Positions 19,822-29,336 of a DNA stretch of 64,000 nucleotides are shown here, in pieces. The position numbers were made by a program, and so were the translations under genes. The stretch spans positions 6,497,001-6,561,000 of the forward strand of contig NZ_CP159837.1 in the NCBI RefSeq assembly GCF_040564635.1. Reading direction: 5' to 3'. The first letter of the stretch is position 1. The number at the start of each line of letters is the position of its first letter. The notes under the pieces were generated by a model. The model had not been told where the DNA came from and did not search any database. It saw only the letters and a list, made by a program, of their open reading frames with translations. Source of the stretch: Planktothricoides raciborskii GIHE-MW2. Lineage in GTDB: Bacteria; Cyanobacteriota; Cyanobacteriia; Cyanobacteriales; Laspinemataceae.

Positions 19822-19868
19822 AAGTTGTTTGTTGTTTGTTGTTTGTTGTTGGTTGTTGGTTGGTTGTT
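19822..19868 (-). promoter_or_regulatory. Heptamer (STRR) A/C-rich leader of drmA
   Basis: Directly upstream of the drmA ATG the transcript strand reads as repeated AACAACAAAC units (GTTGTTT heptamers on the plus strand), then a degenerate part with AACCAACC. No Shine-Dalgarno is present. Similar leaders stand before drmMI and drmD. Copy-number change could alter expression, and an unstructured A/C leader could also favour translation. Confidence 0.65.
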
Positions 19869-19970
19869 GCTTGGTATTATATCAAAGTTTGCAGGGTAAT
19901 TAGAGAAACCGGGTTTTTTAATTATTTTTTAATGTTATCCGTAAATTTACGCAGAAACCCGGTTTCTTGG

Positions 19971-21210
19971 TTTAACCGTAACGCACCATATTATTTTTTT
20001 ACCACAAAGACACAAAGAAACACAAAGATATTTTGTAGGGGCGAAGCATTCCGGCAGATAAATTATTGCTTAAAACGTTAACCTGAATACCGGAATGCTT
20101 CGCCCTCGCTGTGGGATTAGGGCAAAGCATTCCGGTAAATAAATTGTCGTTTATATATTAAATCAATCGCCGGAATGCTTTGCCCCTACATATCCCGAAT
20201 AGAAACCGGGTTTCTTGGTTTAACCGTAACGCACCATATTATTTTTTTACCACAAAGACACAAAGAAACACAAAGATATTTTGTAGGGGCGAAGCATTCC
20301 GGCAGATAAATTATTGCTTAAAACGTTAACCTGAATACCGGAATGCTTCGCCCTCGCTGTGGGATTAGGGCAAAGCATTCCGGTATTTAAATTGTCGTTT
20401 ATATATTAAATCAATCGCCGGAATGCTTTGCCCCTACATATCCCGAATAGAAACCGGGTTTCTTGATTTAACCGTAACGCACCATATTATTTTTTTACCA
20501 CAAAGACACAAAGAAACACAAAGATATTTTGTAGGGGCAAAGCATTCCGGCGGATAAATTATTGCTTAAAACGTTAACCTGAATACCGGAATGCTTCGCC
20601 CTCGCTGTGGGATTAGGGCAAAGCATTCCGGTAAATAAATTGTCGTTTATATATTAAATTACCCGCCGGAATGCTTTGCCCCTACATATCCCGAATAGAA
20701 ACCGGGTTTCTTGGTTTAACCGTAACGCACCATATTATTTTTTTACCACAAAGACACAAAGAAACACAAAGATATTTTGTAGGGGCGAAGCATTCCGGCA
20801 GATAAATTATTGCTTAAAACGTTAACCTGAATACCGGAATGCTTCGCCCTCGCTGTGGGATTAGGGCAAAGCATTCCGGTAAATAAATTGTCGTTTATAT
20901 ATTAAATTACCCGCCGGAATGCTTTGCCCCTACATATCCCGAATAGAAACCGGGTTTCTTGGTTTAACCGTAACGCACCATATTATTTTTTTACCACAAA
21001 GACACAAAGAAACACAAAGATATTTTGTAGGGGCGAAGCATTCCGGCAGATAAATTATTGCTTAAAACGTTAACCTGAATACCGGAATGCTTCGCCCTCG
21101 CTGTGGGATTAGGGCAAAGCATTCCGGTATTTAAATTGTCGTTTATATATTAAATTACCCGCCGGAATGCTTTGCCCCTACATATCCCGAATAGAAACCG
21201 GGTTTCTTGA
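19971..21210. repeat. Five tandem 248-bp units between drmMI and drmA
   Basis: Units begin at 19971, 20219, 20467, 20715 and 20963, with a constant 248-bp period. Each unit holds a TTACCACAAAGACACAAAG segment and two long imperfect hairpins whose arms are GTAGGGGCGAAGCATTCCGG/CCGGAATGCTTCGCCC and GGGCAAAGCATTCCGG/CCGGAATGCTTTGCCCC. It also carries one AGAAACCGGGTTTCTTG palindrome. Copies differ at only a few positions, for example AATCAATC versus AATTACCC. The array ends two bases before the drmMI stop codon. No gene is present; plus-strand open frames here are repeat artefacts. Confidence 0.97.
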
Positions 21211-21212
21211 TT

Positions 21213-24200
21213 TTATAAAAGATTAAGTTGATCGCTATTTACCTCTTTTTTCGGTTTACTTGGCGGCTTACTTTGCTTCTTTTTCCCTTGGCTATGTTTG
21301 CCCAGGCGAATTTCCGCGTCATAGCGTTCCTGGTTCAGTTGCAAAAGTCGGGCCAAGATATCGTTATGGGTGGGTTCGTCCCAACGACGACGCCAGGGCA
21401 ATTTGCGTTTGCCGGTTTGGACCGCGTTGGCAAATTCTAGGGCTGCGTCGGCGGTGGGGAAAAACAGGTCATGGCTATCTATGCGGTCTTGTATGTCCGG
21501 GGGATAGCTGTGGTCTGGGTCTGTGTCCAGGTAGTCCAGGGCAAAGCCGCATTCCGGGGTCAGGTCCGACCAACCGTAGGCAGAGAGGACCGCTAGATCC
21601 ATTTGTTCATGGAGTTCTCGCAGTTGCAGGATTTCTGGGTCGGTTTCGTTGGGGTCGTGAAAGCGGTTATAAGTGTCCGTAAGTCCCTGGTTATTTTCGA
21701 TCATTAATTGGGCGCGAGTTTCGTAGTAGGTTTGGCCAATTTGTTCTAGGTTCGCCTCGGTTTCCCAGTTTTCAGGAAAGGGGAAGGTTTCAAAACAATC
21801 TGTGGGAGTGTAGCGGAGTCGATCTTCCAGAGATGATCCGAAAAATCGCGCCCAAGTTTCATGGATGCGGGATTGTAAAATAGTGAAAGCAGAAAATGTT
21901 TCAAGTGAAAATACAGCAAGTGCGTGGGAAAATACACTGTTTGCTGATAAAAAGGCAAATGATAAATTTGCCGAGTGCAAAGAACAAACTAAGACGCGGG
22001 AAAGAGGCGCGATCGCCTTTTTTAATCCTGGTCGTTTTTCTGCATATTGCCACCACCGTTCACACAATGCTTTTCTTTTCTGTACATCACGTTCTGGCTT
22101 AACCTTATCGTGAACAATTTGCATTAAATCAGGGTAATTTTCCCAACACTCTGATTCTTCTCTATCAAAAAAATCAATTGCATAACGATAATATTGATGA
22201 GTCGGACTAGAATTCACCTCAGACCCGCCAATATAGGGAAAAATCACCTCTTGATTCTGGGGATTTGCGGCAATTAAACGGTGCATTTCCGCGATCGGGG
22301 TCGCGTCCGCATTGCGATCGTCAAAAGTGAAACCCATCCCTAAAACATAACTGCCAATAAAACTTTTTTCTGCATTAGCTAACAAAGGTTTCGGGTCATC
22401 ATTTCCCCCGTCATTAAATAAGAATGCGGTAATTTTCTTCACCGGACGACCATCAAGAATTGGTTGGGGTAATTGTAGGGGTGGTGCCCCCGTGCCCACC
22501 CCGATATTTTTCCCTCCCTTAAAAATATGCACTAAACTAACCACAACTGCCGCCATTCCCGGCCAGCGATAACGCTGAGTTGCATGATAAATCATCCCGC
22601 CATGATTACAAATAAACCGCAACCCACTGCTGCGGGTATCCCCTTGAGAAATAGTATTTGTCGCAATTAATCCCAAGGTGCCATAATCTCTAATTAAATT
22701 AAAAGAACGGCGGAAAAAATGCGCCACTAAATCCGCGTTTCCGTGGGATTCGGGATGAACTTCTTTTAACCAATCCACATATCCCTCTGGGTTGCCATTA
22801 ATAATCGTATTTTTTCCCGCAAACGGCGGATTGCCCACAATACAATCAAACCCAGGATTGGGGCGATTAAATACTTCGGGAAATTCCACCTCCCAATTAA
22901 ACGGGGTGGGAATAGAAACCTCGTTGGAGGTAGAAACCGGGTTTTTTGAAAAAACCCGGTTTCTGGCGTCTCCATCACCGCTTAAACTGTTCTCAACTAA
23001 TAGCCGATATTTATTCTCAATTTCTACTTTTTCCGACTTATTCTTACTTGCCCCATCAAAAAAAGCCGCCACTTTTGCCCAAGCCGCAAACCGGGCATTT
23101 TCTAACGCCGATTCTGACTGATTCCACCGTTCGGCATTCGCCTCCGCGTCCGCATCAGTTTGGGTATCCGTTGCCTGAATTTGTAACCGAAAATCCTCGG
23201 ATTCTCTCACCTGATTATTTAATAGTTTACTTAACGGTAAATCCGCCGTAGGATCGACAAATGCGCCGATTTCTTTAGTAGTCAATCCCACCAAAGAATC
23301 CCCACATTTCAGGGCATGATCCACAAAAGTAAACGGCGCATCTTTAGCTAAAGTAACTAACCATAAAGATAACTTAGCCAAATTCACCGCAAACGGGTTT
23401 TTATCCACCCCATATAAACACCGTTGGGCAATTTTCCGCCTCGCTTGAATAATGGGTATTTGCGTCGTGGAGAGAAACCGGGTTTCTTCAAGAAACCCGG
23501 TTTCTGTGGCGTCTGCAACTACCAACAACTCCGCCAATTGACGGCAAACTTCTACTAAAAATGCCCCAGACCCCATCGCTGGATCGCATATTTTTAAACT
23601 TAATATCTGTTCCGCAGTTGGATTAGACCCAAATTGCTGCAATATCGGCTTTAAAGTATTAGCAACTATTGGCCCTGTTAAGGCGCGAGGGGTATAATGA
23701 GAACCAGATTTCCGCCGTTCTTCTCCCGGTTGTAAATATAATGAACCTTTGGGCAATAAATTCTGAGTTCGGTCAGAAATTCGCCGCCCCAATGCTGCTA
23801 AAATATCCTCAATGGTTTTCGCCTGTTTTAACTCCGTTGCCCCTTTCGTGGGTAGGCTACATTCAGCCCAATCTTTTAATAATTTTGCGCGATCGCCCGG
23901 TTTTGCCGCCAACAATTCTGCCACATTAATCACAATATCTTGGGGGGATAGGGCAATAGACAAATCAGGGGCGGTTTGCACTTCAAACCCCATAATTCCC
24001 TCATACACCGAACCAATATCTTCTACATCTAAAGACCGATAAGATAAGCGATCGCCATTTAACATCACCAGCTTATCTAATATGCGATAGATCGTCCCAT
24101 CAGGAATTTGGGGAACGTTCAAAGGTTCTTCGATATCCTTAAATTTACTCCCTTCCGGTCTGCCTTCCAAAAACCCATAAACATCAGGATCAAATAACTG

Positions 24201-25289
24201 CCCATGTCGGGCTGGTAAATAGTCTTCATAGGGCCCGCCCCCATCATAAACTAAGCGAAATAAACTCAATAATCCCGCATAAGCCCCATATCGCAAATCC
24301 ATCGTATCCGGGTATTGCCCCGCATCATTTCGCAACTTTTCATAAAGCCCCGACACCGCATAATAACGCTGATAAACGGGTTCGTCGGGCATTAATCCTT
24401 CATCTTCCGCATAGAGTAAAAAAACCAACCGCATTAATATAGTAATTAAGCCGCCATAAATGTGGGTTTTTCCCTCTGGATTTTGCCGCAATTCCTTTAA
24501 TAATTGCCCCTGAACTGCCGCGTCTGCGGTTTGCATTCCCCGCAACAATTCCCACAAAGCATCTAACACTTGGGCTGATAATTGGGTGGAAACTTCCGCT
24601 TGATATTGCCGACTGTTGGCCAAAATTTGAGGCAGTCGATCTTTTGCGGGCACCGTATATAAACGGGATTTTCCTAGCAACATTTCTAAAGCCCCTAAGA
24701 TTAACCGCCCCGCGACTTCGGTCATAGCTTTTACGGGAAAAGTGAGATAACCGGAAGATTCACCTCTGGGGGCATAAATTAATCTAATTTCTGTCCCATT
24801 ACATAAGAGTCCGATGGGATTTTGGGTTTCTCGGAGAAGTCGTTCAAATTTTGCTTGGGGGGATGCTTTCCAACCTTGTCCCGGTTTCTCCGTTTCTGCC
24901 CGATCTAAATCCGTTCCCGGTGAGACTATTTTAATTAAAAATAGCCACTCGTTGCCCTCCCGATTTTTTAACCCATAATCCGCTTGTAAAATTTCTCCAT
25001 AGTCCCGTAAAAATACGCTTAATTCTGCGGGCAATTCGCGAACAATGACTTTTTCGGGCCACTCTAATACTTGTTTGCCCATTTCTAATAAATCTGATAT
25101 CCACGGTTCACCGTTCGGCAACGGTTCCGGGGCCAAATATTCTTTAAATTTCTGCTGCAATTCGATTAGTTTGCCCCGATCTATATTAGCTTGGGCTTTA
25201 ATTAATGCTGGTGGGGCCACTACTAAGCCAATGGGTTGCAGCAGTCCTAGCCATTCTTTATGTTCAAATAAGGTGCGATCGATGTTCAT
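21213..25289 (-). CDS. drmMI: DISARM class 1 adenine methyltransferase DrmMI
   Basis: DNA adenine-N6 methyltransferase of class 1 DISARM (1358 residues), which marks host DNA as self. Motif I is LKICDPAMGSGAFLVE near residue 565, and the catalytic motif IV is CIVGNPPFAGKN near residue 820. The long N-terminus resembles type IIG/BREX-like enzymes, and the C-terminal target-recognition region ends with a lysine-rich tail. Two 33-bp paired palindromes lie in frame (23473-23505 and 22932-22964), each encoding 11 residues (ETGFLEETRFL in the first), between motifs I and IV. The start ATG abuts a heptamer repeat leader. It follows drmD after a 572-bp repeat-filled gap. Confidence 0.88.
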   Translation of the reverse strand: MNIDRTLFEHKEWLGLLQPIGLVVAPPALIKAQANIDRGKLIELQQKFKEYLAPEPLPNGEPWISDLLEMGKQVLEWPEKVIVRELPAELSVFLRDYGEILQADYGLKNREGNEWLFLIKIVSPGTDLDRAETEKPGQGWKASPQAKFERLLRETQNPIGLLCNGTEIRLIYAPRGESSGYLTFPVKAMTEVAGRLILGALEMLLGKSRLYTVPAKDRLPQILANSRQYQAEVSTQLSAQVLDALWELLRGMQTADAAVQGQLLKELRQNPEGKTHIYGGLITILMRLVFLLYAEDEGLMPDEPVYQRYYAVSGLYEKLRNDAGQYPDTMDLRYGAYAGLLSLFRLVYDGGGPYEDYLPARHGQLFDPDVYGFLEGRPEGSKFKDIEEPLNVPQIPDGTIYRILDKLVMLNGDRLSYRSLDVEDIGSVYEGIMGFEVQTAPDLSIALSPQDIVINVAELLAAKPGDRAKLLKDWAECSLPTKGATELKQAKTIEDILAALGRRISDRTQNLLPKGSLYLQPGEERRKSGSHYTPRALTGPIVANTLKPILQQFGSNPTAEQILSLKICDPAMGSGAFLVEVCRQLAELLVVADATETGFLEETRFLSTTQIPIIQARRKIAQRCLYGVDKNPFAVNLAKLSLWLVTLAKDAPFTFVDHALKCGDSLVGLTTKEIGAFVDPTADLPLSKLLNNQVRESEDFRLQIQATDTQTDADAEANAERWNQSESALENARFAAWAKVAAFFDGASKNKSEKVEIENKYRLLVENSLSGDGDARNRVFSKNPVSTSNEVSIPTPFNWEVEFPEVFNRPNPGFDCIVGNPPFAGKNTIINGNPEGYVDWLKEVHPESHGNADLVAHFFRRSFNLIRDYGTLGLIATNTISQGDTRSSGLRFICNHGGMIYHATQRYRWPGMAAVVVSLVHIFKGGKNIGVGTGAPPLQLPQPILDGRPVKKITAFLFNDGGNDDPKPLLANAEKSFIGSYVLGMGFTFDDRNADATPIAEMHRLIAANPQNQEVIFPYIGGSEVNSSPTHQYYRYAIDFFDREESECWENYPDLMQIVHDKVKPERDVQKRKALCERWWQYAEKRPGLKKAIAPLSRVLVCSLHSANLSFAFLSANSVFSHALAVFSLETFSAFTILQSRIHETWARFFGSSLEDRLRYTPTDCFETFPFPENWETEANLEQIGQTYYETRAQLMIENNQGLTDTYNRFHDPNETDPEILQLRELHEQMDLAVLSAYGWSDLTPECGFALDYLDTDPDHSYPPDIQDRIDSHDLFFPTADAALEFANAVQTGKRKLPWRRRWDEPTHNDILARLLQLNQERYDAEIRLGKHSQGKKKQSKPPSKPKKEVNSDQLNLL
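22932..22964. repeat. 33-bp paired palindrome in drmMI
   Basis: Two head-to-head copies of the AGAAACC..GGTTTCT palindrome form a 33-bp unit within the coding sequence. At 11 codons it keeps frame and falls between methyltransferase motifs I and IV, near the NPPF motif. Confidence 0.85.
23473..23505. repeat. 33-bp paired palindrome in drmMI
   Basis: A second 33-bp unit of paired AGAAACCGGGTTTCT palindromes separated by a CA/TG centre. It adds ETGFLEETRFL to the protein, just after motif I. A degenerate relative encoding ETGFDEKTRVI is found in drmD near 26960-26994. Confidence 0.85.
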
Positions 25290-25382
25290 GGTTGTTGTTG
25301 GTTGTTCGTTGGTGGTTGGTGGTTGGTGGTTGGTGGTTGGTGGTTGGTGGTTGGTGGTTGGTGGTTGGTGGTTGGTGGTTGG
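25290..25382 (-). promoter_or_regulatory. GGTGGTT heptamer (STRR) leader of drmMI
   Basis: About ten tandem GGTGGTT heptamers (AACCACC on the transcript strand) end in a short GTTGTTGGTTGTTCG tract that touches the drmMI start codon. No Shine-Dalgarno is visible. Such heptamers are known as STRR sequences in filamentous cyanobacteria and are prone to copy-number change. Confidence 0.7.
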
Positions 25383-25861
25383 TATAAATTATTATGCCAA
25401 AATTTGCACCGTAACGCACCATGTTATTTTTTTTACCACAAAGACACAAAGAAACACAAAGATATTTTGTAGGGGCGAAGCATTCCGGCAGATAAATTAT
25501 TGCTTAAACCGTTAACCTGAATACCGGAATGGTTCGCCCTGATCCCACAGCGAGGGCGAAGCATTCCGGTAAATAAATTATCGTTTATATATTAAATTAC
25601 CCGCCGGAATGCTTTGCCCCTACAAAATGAAAATTCAATAAAAATTTACAATGAGGGCGAAGCATTCCGGTAAATAAATTATCGTTTATATATTAAATTA
25701 CCCGCCGGAATGCTTTGCCCCTACAAAATGAAAATTCAATAAAAATTTACAATGAGGGCGAAGCATTCCGGTAAATAAATTATCGTTTATATATTAAATT
25801 ACCCGCCGGAATGCTTTGCCCCTACATATCCCGAATAGAAACCCGGTTTCTTGATTTTAAA
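25383..25861. repeat. 101-bp tandem units and a 248-type unit between drmD and drmMI
   Basis: A partial relative of the 248-bp unit (25406-25551) is followed by two full 101-bp units (25552 and 25653) and a third truncated at 25826. Each 101-bp unit contains the GGGCGAAGCATTCCGG...CCGGAATGCTTTGCCCC hairpin and an AT-rich spacer. An AGAAACCCGGTTTCTTG palindrome ends the tract. No gene is present. These hairpins are transcribed if drmD and drmMI share a transcript. Confidence 0.93.
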
Positions 25862-28800
25862 TTAACTGGAAGTCGGCCATAAATAGACGACCCCAACGGG
25901 TTCTATGCGGATCGCTTTTACTTGGTAGCTTTGTTCGATCCGTTCCGGTTCCGTATTAATTTCTTCGGTTAGTTGGTCTAACCGAATTTCCCAGTAACGG
26001 CGATCGGCTTCTATTTGTCGCTTTTCATCGGTATTAAATAGAGAAAGTTGATAGGCTTCGATTTTTTGTTGATCGAGGATGCGATCGCGTTGTTGGGTTA
26101 AAAGTTGCTGCATTTCTTTGGCTTCTTGTTCTCCCCGTTTGGTGAGTTCTCGAATGGCCCGATCGCTGATAATTTCTGCCCGTTTTGCCAAATGTCCTTT
26201 TAATTCGGCAATATCTTGAGAAACATAAGCCTTAAATCGGTCTAATAGCTGGTCGGGGACATTGCGTAAGAGGCGATCGCCCAAACAAGTTTCTAACTCG
26301 TCCATCACATTGGCTTTTTCGGTTTCCGACAAAGGCCGTAATTTGCCCCGCCCCCGACTTTCTGGGTTATTCCATTGGGCAGCAACGGCCAAAATTTCGT
26401 CATGGAGTCGGGCTGCGCGATCGCCATATAAAGATAACCGCCCCAAAATAACCACTTTAGGAATAGCATCATTAGTGAAGCAAACGCAAGCGCGAGTTAA
26501 CTGGTCTTGGGCAAAACCTTGAGATAAAAATCGCCCTAATAACCGCTGAACTAAACGATGTTCTAAATGTAGATGGACAACTTCCCCGTCTAAAGTTCCA
26601 GGGTCACGAAATACCACGGGACGAATCGGAGTTTCTCGGCGCCAGTCCCAGAGAGTTTTGCCCTTGGTTCGCGGCGATCGCAAACTATCAAGAGTATTGG
26701 CCCAAGTTGCATCCCCAGTTTGTTGGTCTAAGTTCGGCAAAATATAGCGATCGACATAGCGATCGGCAGAATTCGCGGCGGAACTTTCAAGCTGTAAACC
26801 TTCAGCCCCCATTAACTGCAAAGACACAGAAAGGGCATGGCGAAAATGAATGTCATCAAGTCCTAACCATTGCCGGGACTTTTGCAAAATTTCCTCTAAT
26901 TCTTCCTGCTGCTGATAGAGTTTTTGCTGTTGTTCCCGAATCGGTTCCAGTTCTCCTTGAATGACGCGAGTTTTTTCATCAAATCCGGTTTCGCTGGATT
27001 GGGCGATCGCCTCCGTAAGTTTCCCCTCTTCTTTTGCGGAAATGCCCGCATCTAAAATTTGGGTTAAATTTTTCTCCACTACGGGGGATAAACTGCCCAA
27101 CTCTTGCAAAATAGTCTGGGTTTTTTTCACCAACACATCCAAAACCCGATCCTCGGAACGTTGCTGCAAAATAAAATAGTGACAGCGGACAATTGTCTCT
27201 CGTTGCAACTTGCGATCGATGCGACCATTGCGCTGTTCCATGCGGCTAGGATTCCAGGGTAAATCAAAGTGAAATAAATCGGCGCAATAGTTTTGTAAAT
27301 TCACCCCTTCTCTCGCAGCATCCGTGGCAATTAAAATCCGTAACGGATGCTGGGCTGGATTCTCATTAAATGCTTTTTTAATCTCCTCGCGGCGATCGTC
27401 CCCGATACCCCCATGAAACGTGGCAATTCGGTCTTCTGCTTGGTCAGAATTCGCGATCGCCTGTTTTAGCTGCCGTTCCAAATAGCGTTTAGTATCCGCA
27501 TATTCGGTAAAAATTAATACACGGCGATCGTGCCATTGCGCCCCAGGTTGCCCTAAATTGGGACAAAGGTTTTCCCGAATCCACTCAATTAATTTTACCA
27601 TCCGACTATCGGGTTGATAGCGGGCAGTGTCCGCAATATCCGCCATAGTTGCTAATAACTGTAACTCCTGGGGAGAAACTTGCCCCAAATCTTGAGCAAT
27701 TGCCTGAGAAGCAGCGGTCATTTGCGCTTCTTCTTCTGCCTCCACTTCCGCTTCTGCTAAATCAGCGCGATCGTCATCACTGCTAATACTTTCCTGCAAT
27801 AAAGCATAACGCCCAGAATCAGCGGAAAAAGCGGAAAAACTCGATAAATTAGTCGATTTTGACTTCTCTATTGCCCGTTCAATGGACTGCCGATGCACCT
27901 GCAAAGTCCGGGCAAAAGCCTCAATAGAAGACAACAGCCGTTTTTGCAAAGAAGTTAACACCAAAATAGCCGTAGTTTGGGTTGACTTCTTAGCAGTTTT
28001 TAACCGTTCTTCTCGACTACTGCGATAAGCTTGCAATAATTCCGCTAATTTTAACTCTGGGGCATCCTTGGGCAACCCATCAATGATAATGGGAATCACC
28101 AGACGTTCGGGAAAATCCGCTGGATCGATCGCCCGTAAATCTTGTTTTAACCGCCGTACCATCACCGCTTCTAATAGTCTCTTATCGACGGAAATACCGC
28201 GACAAAACCGCTGCGGATCGAGAATTTCTAATAAGGTAGAGAAACTATTAGAATGGCCATTATGCGGGGTCGCACTTAAGAATAATTTATGCTCAAATTT
28301 CGGGGCAATTTCCCGGACAACTTTGGTTAAATGGGAATCCACGGCATAACGAGAACTGCTAGATGGGGCCGCATGATGGGCTTCATCTAATATTAGCAAA
28401 GAACCGGCAGAAAGATTATCTTTATCTAACCAATCCCGTAAAAGAGAAGCATAAATTTCATCCCGTAATAAAGCATGAGAAATAATAAATCGGTTGTGAG
28501 TTTTCCAAGGATTAATTCCATAACCCCGTTCTCTTCTTTTACCAGCCATAAATTCGCGATCGAAGATTTGAAACAGCAACCCAAAGCGATGTTCCATTTC
28601 TTCTTGCCATTGTTGCACCACCGACGGAGGACAAGAAATCACTACTCGTTTCACTTTTTGCCGCAAAATCATTTCCCGCAAAATTAAGCCCGCTTCAATG
28701 GTTTTTCCCAATCCCACATCATCGGCAATAAACAAAGAAACCCGTGGCATTGATAATGCTTTCCGCAGGGGTTCTAACTGATAGGTTTTAATTTGAATGC

Positions 28801-29119
28801 CCGCCCGATAGGGAGATTGAAATAATTCTTTTTTCGTGGAAGTGACACAATTCCAACGCAAAGTATGTAAATAAGCGGAAAAATCATTTCCGCGATCGAA
28901 CCCTCTTTTTGCCACTAAATCCCAAGAGGACTCAGGCAAAATTTTGGCATCAAGTTCTCGATGCCAAAATACGGTCAATTCTTCCCCGATCGCATCATCA
29001 TCCACACAAGCTAAACTGACACTTTCATCCTTTCCTGCTTCCGTCGGTGGGATAATTTCCTGAACTAAATAATGGCGCGATCGGACTTTAACAATTTGCC
29101 CTAAAGATAACTGATTCAT
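25862..29119 (-). CDS. drmD: DISARM SNF2-like helicase DrmD
   Basis: SNF2/SWI2-type ATPase of class 1 DISARM (1085 residues). Motif I is IADDVGLGKTIEAGL near residue 130, and motif II LLILDEAHHAAP near 245, followed by LFLSATPHNGH. The C-terminal helicase half carries the DAAREGVNLQNY and RMEQRNGRIDRKLQ blocks near residues 590-635. A charged coiled-coil region makes up the last 300 residues. It is the first gene of the island and is divergent from the CCB1-like gene at 29337. A degenerate 11-residue palindrome-derived peptide (ETGFDEKTRVI) occurs near residue 715. The start codon touches a heptamer repeat. Confidence 0.9.
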   Translation of the reverse strand: MNQLSLGQIVKVRSRHYLVQEIIPPTEAGKDESVSLACVDDDAIGEELTVFWHRELDAKILPESSWDLVAKRGFDRGNDFSAYLHTLRWNCVTSTKKELFQSPYRAGIQIKTYQLEPLRKALSMPRVSLFIADDVGLGKTIEAGLILREMILRQKVKRVVISCPPSVVQQWQEEMEHRFGLLFQIFDREFMAGKRRERGYGINPWKTHNRFIISHALLRDEIYASLLRDWLDKDNLSAGSLLILDEAHHAAPSSSSRYAVDSHLTKVVREIAPKFEHKLFLSATPHNGHSNSFSTLLEILDPQRFCRGISVDKRLLEAVMVRRLKQDLRAIDPADFPERLVIPIIIDGLPKDAPELKLAELLQAYRSSREERLKTAKKSTQTTAILVLTSLQKRLLSSIEAFARTLQVHRQSIERAIEKSKSTNLSSFSAFSADSGRYALLQESISSDDDRADLAEAEVEAEEEAQMTAASQAIAQDLGQVSPQELQLLATMADIADTARYQPDSRMVKLIEWIRENLCPNLGQPGAQWHDRRVLIFTEYADTKRYLERQLKQAIANSDQAEDRIATFHGGIGDDRREEIKKAFNENPAQHPLRILIATDAAREGVNLQNYCADLFHFDLPWNPSRMEQRNGRIDRKLQRETIVRCHYFILQQRSEDRVLDVLVKKTQTILQELGSLSPVVEKNLTQILDAGISAKEEGKLTEAIAQSSETGFDEKTRVIQGELEPIREQQQKLYQQQEELEEILQKSRQWLGLDDIHFRHALSVSLQLMGAEGLQLESSAANSADRYVDRYILPNLDQQTGDATWANTLDSLRSPRTKGKTLWDWRRETPIRPVVFRDPGTLDGEVVHLHLEHRLVQRLLGRFLSQGFAQDQLTRACVCFTNDAIPKVVILGRLSLYGDRAARLHDEILAVAAQWNNPESRGRGKLRPLSETEKANVMDELETCLGDRLLRNVPDQLLDRFKAYVSQDIAELKGHLAKRAEIISDRAIRELTKRGEQEAKEMQQLLTQQRDRILDQQKIEAYQLSLFNTDEKRQIEADRRYWEIRLDQLTEEINTEPERIEQSYQVKAIRIEPVGVVYLWPTSS

Positions 29120-29243
29120 TGTTGTTGGTTGGCTGTTGTTTGTTGTTTGTTGTTTGTTGTTTGTTGTTTGCCCCGCCGCCCCGCCGCCCCGCCGCCCCGC
29201 CGCCCCGCCGCCCCTCCGCCCCTCCGCCCCTCCGCCCCTCCGC
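29120..29243 (-). promoter_or_regulatory. Heptamer plus G-rich octamer leader of drmD
   Basis: Next to the drmD ATG is a run of GTTGTTT heptamers (about 29133-29169), then about nine octamers of GCCCCGCC and CCTCCGCC type (29170-29243). On the drmD transcript strand the octamers read GGCGGGGC, with repeated G-runs that could form G-quadruplexes. The whole island promoter probably lies here or in the remaining ~90 bp before the divergent gene at 29337. Confidence 0.65.
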
Positions 29244-29336
29244 TTCAGATAATTTCTGGCTGACCCCTAGCATCAAAGCCGGTTACTTTGTAAACTTATG
29301 TAAAGTTAATCCCAAAACCTTAAACAGTGAACAGCT

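Noticed and set aside
19971-21210. CRISPR-like regular repeat array
   Set aside because: The 248-bp units are contiguous and nearly identical, with no unique spacers of 30-40 bp, and no cas genes are nearby.
11419-29119. A drmC (phospholipase D, HxK motif) gene in the island
   Set aside because: I searched the open frames on both strands and saw no HxK-type pair in any sizeable frame.
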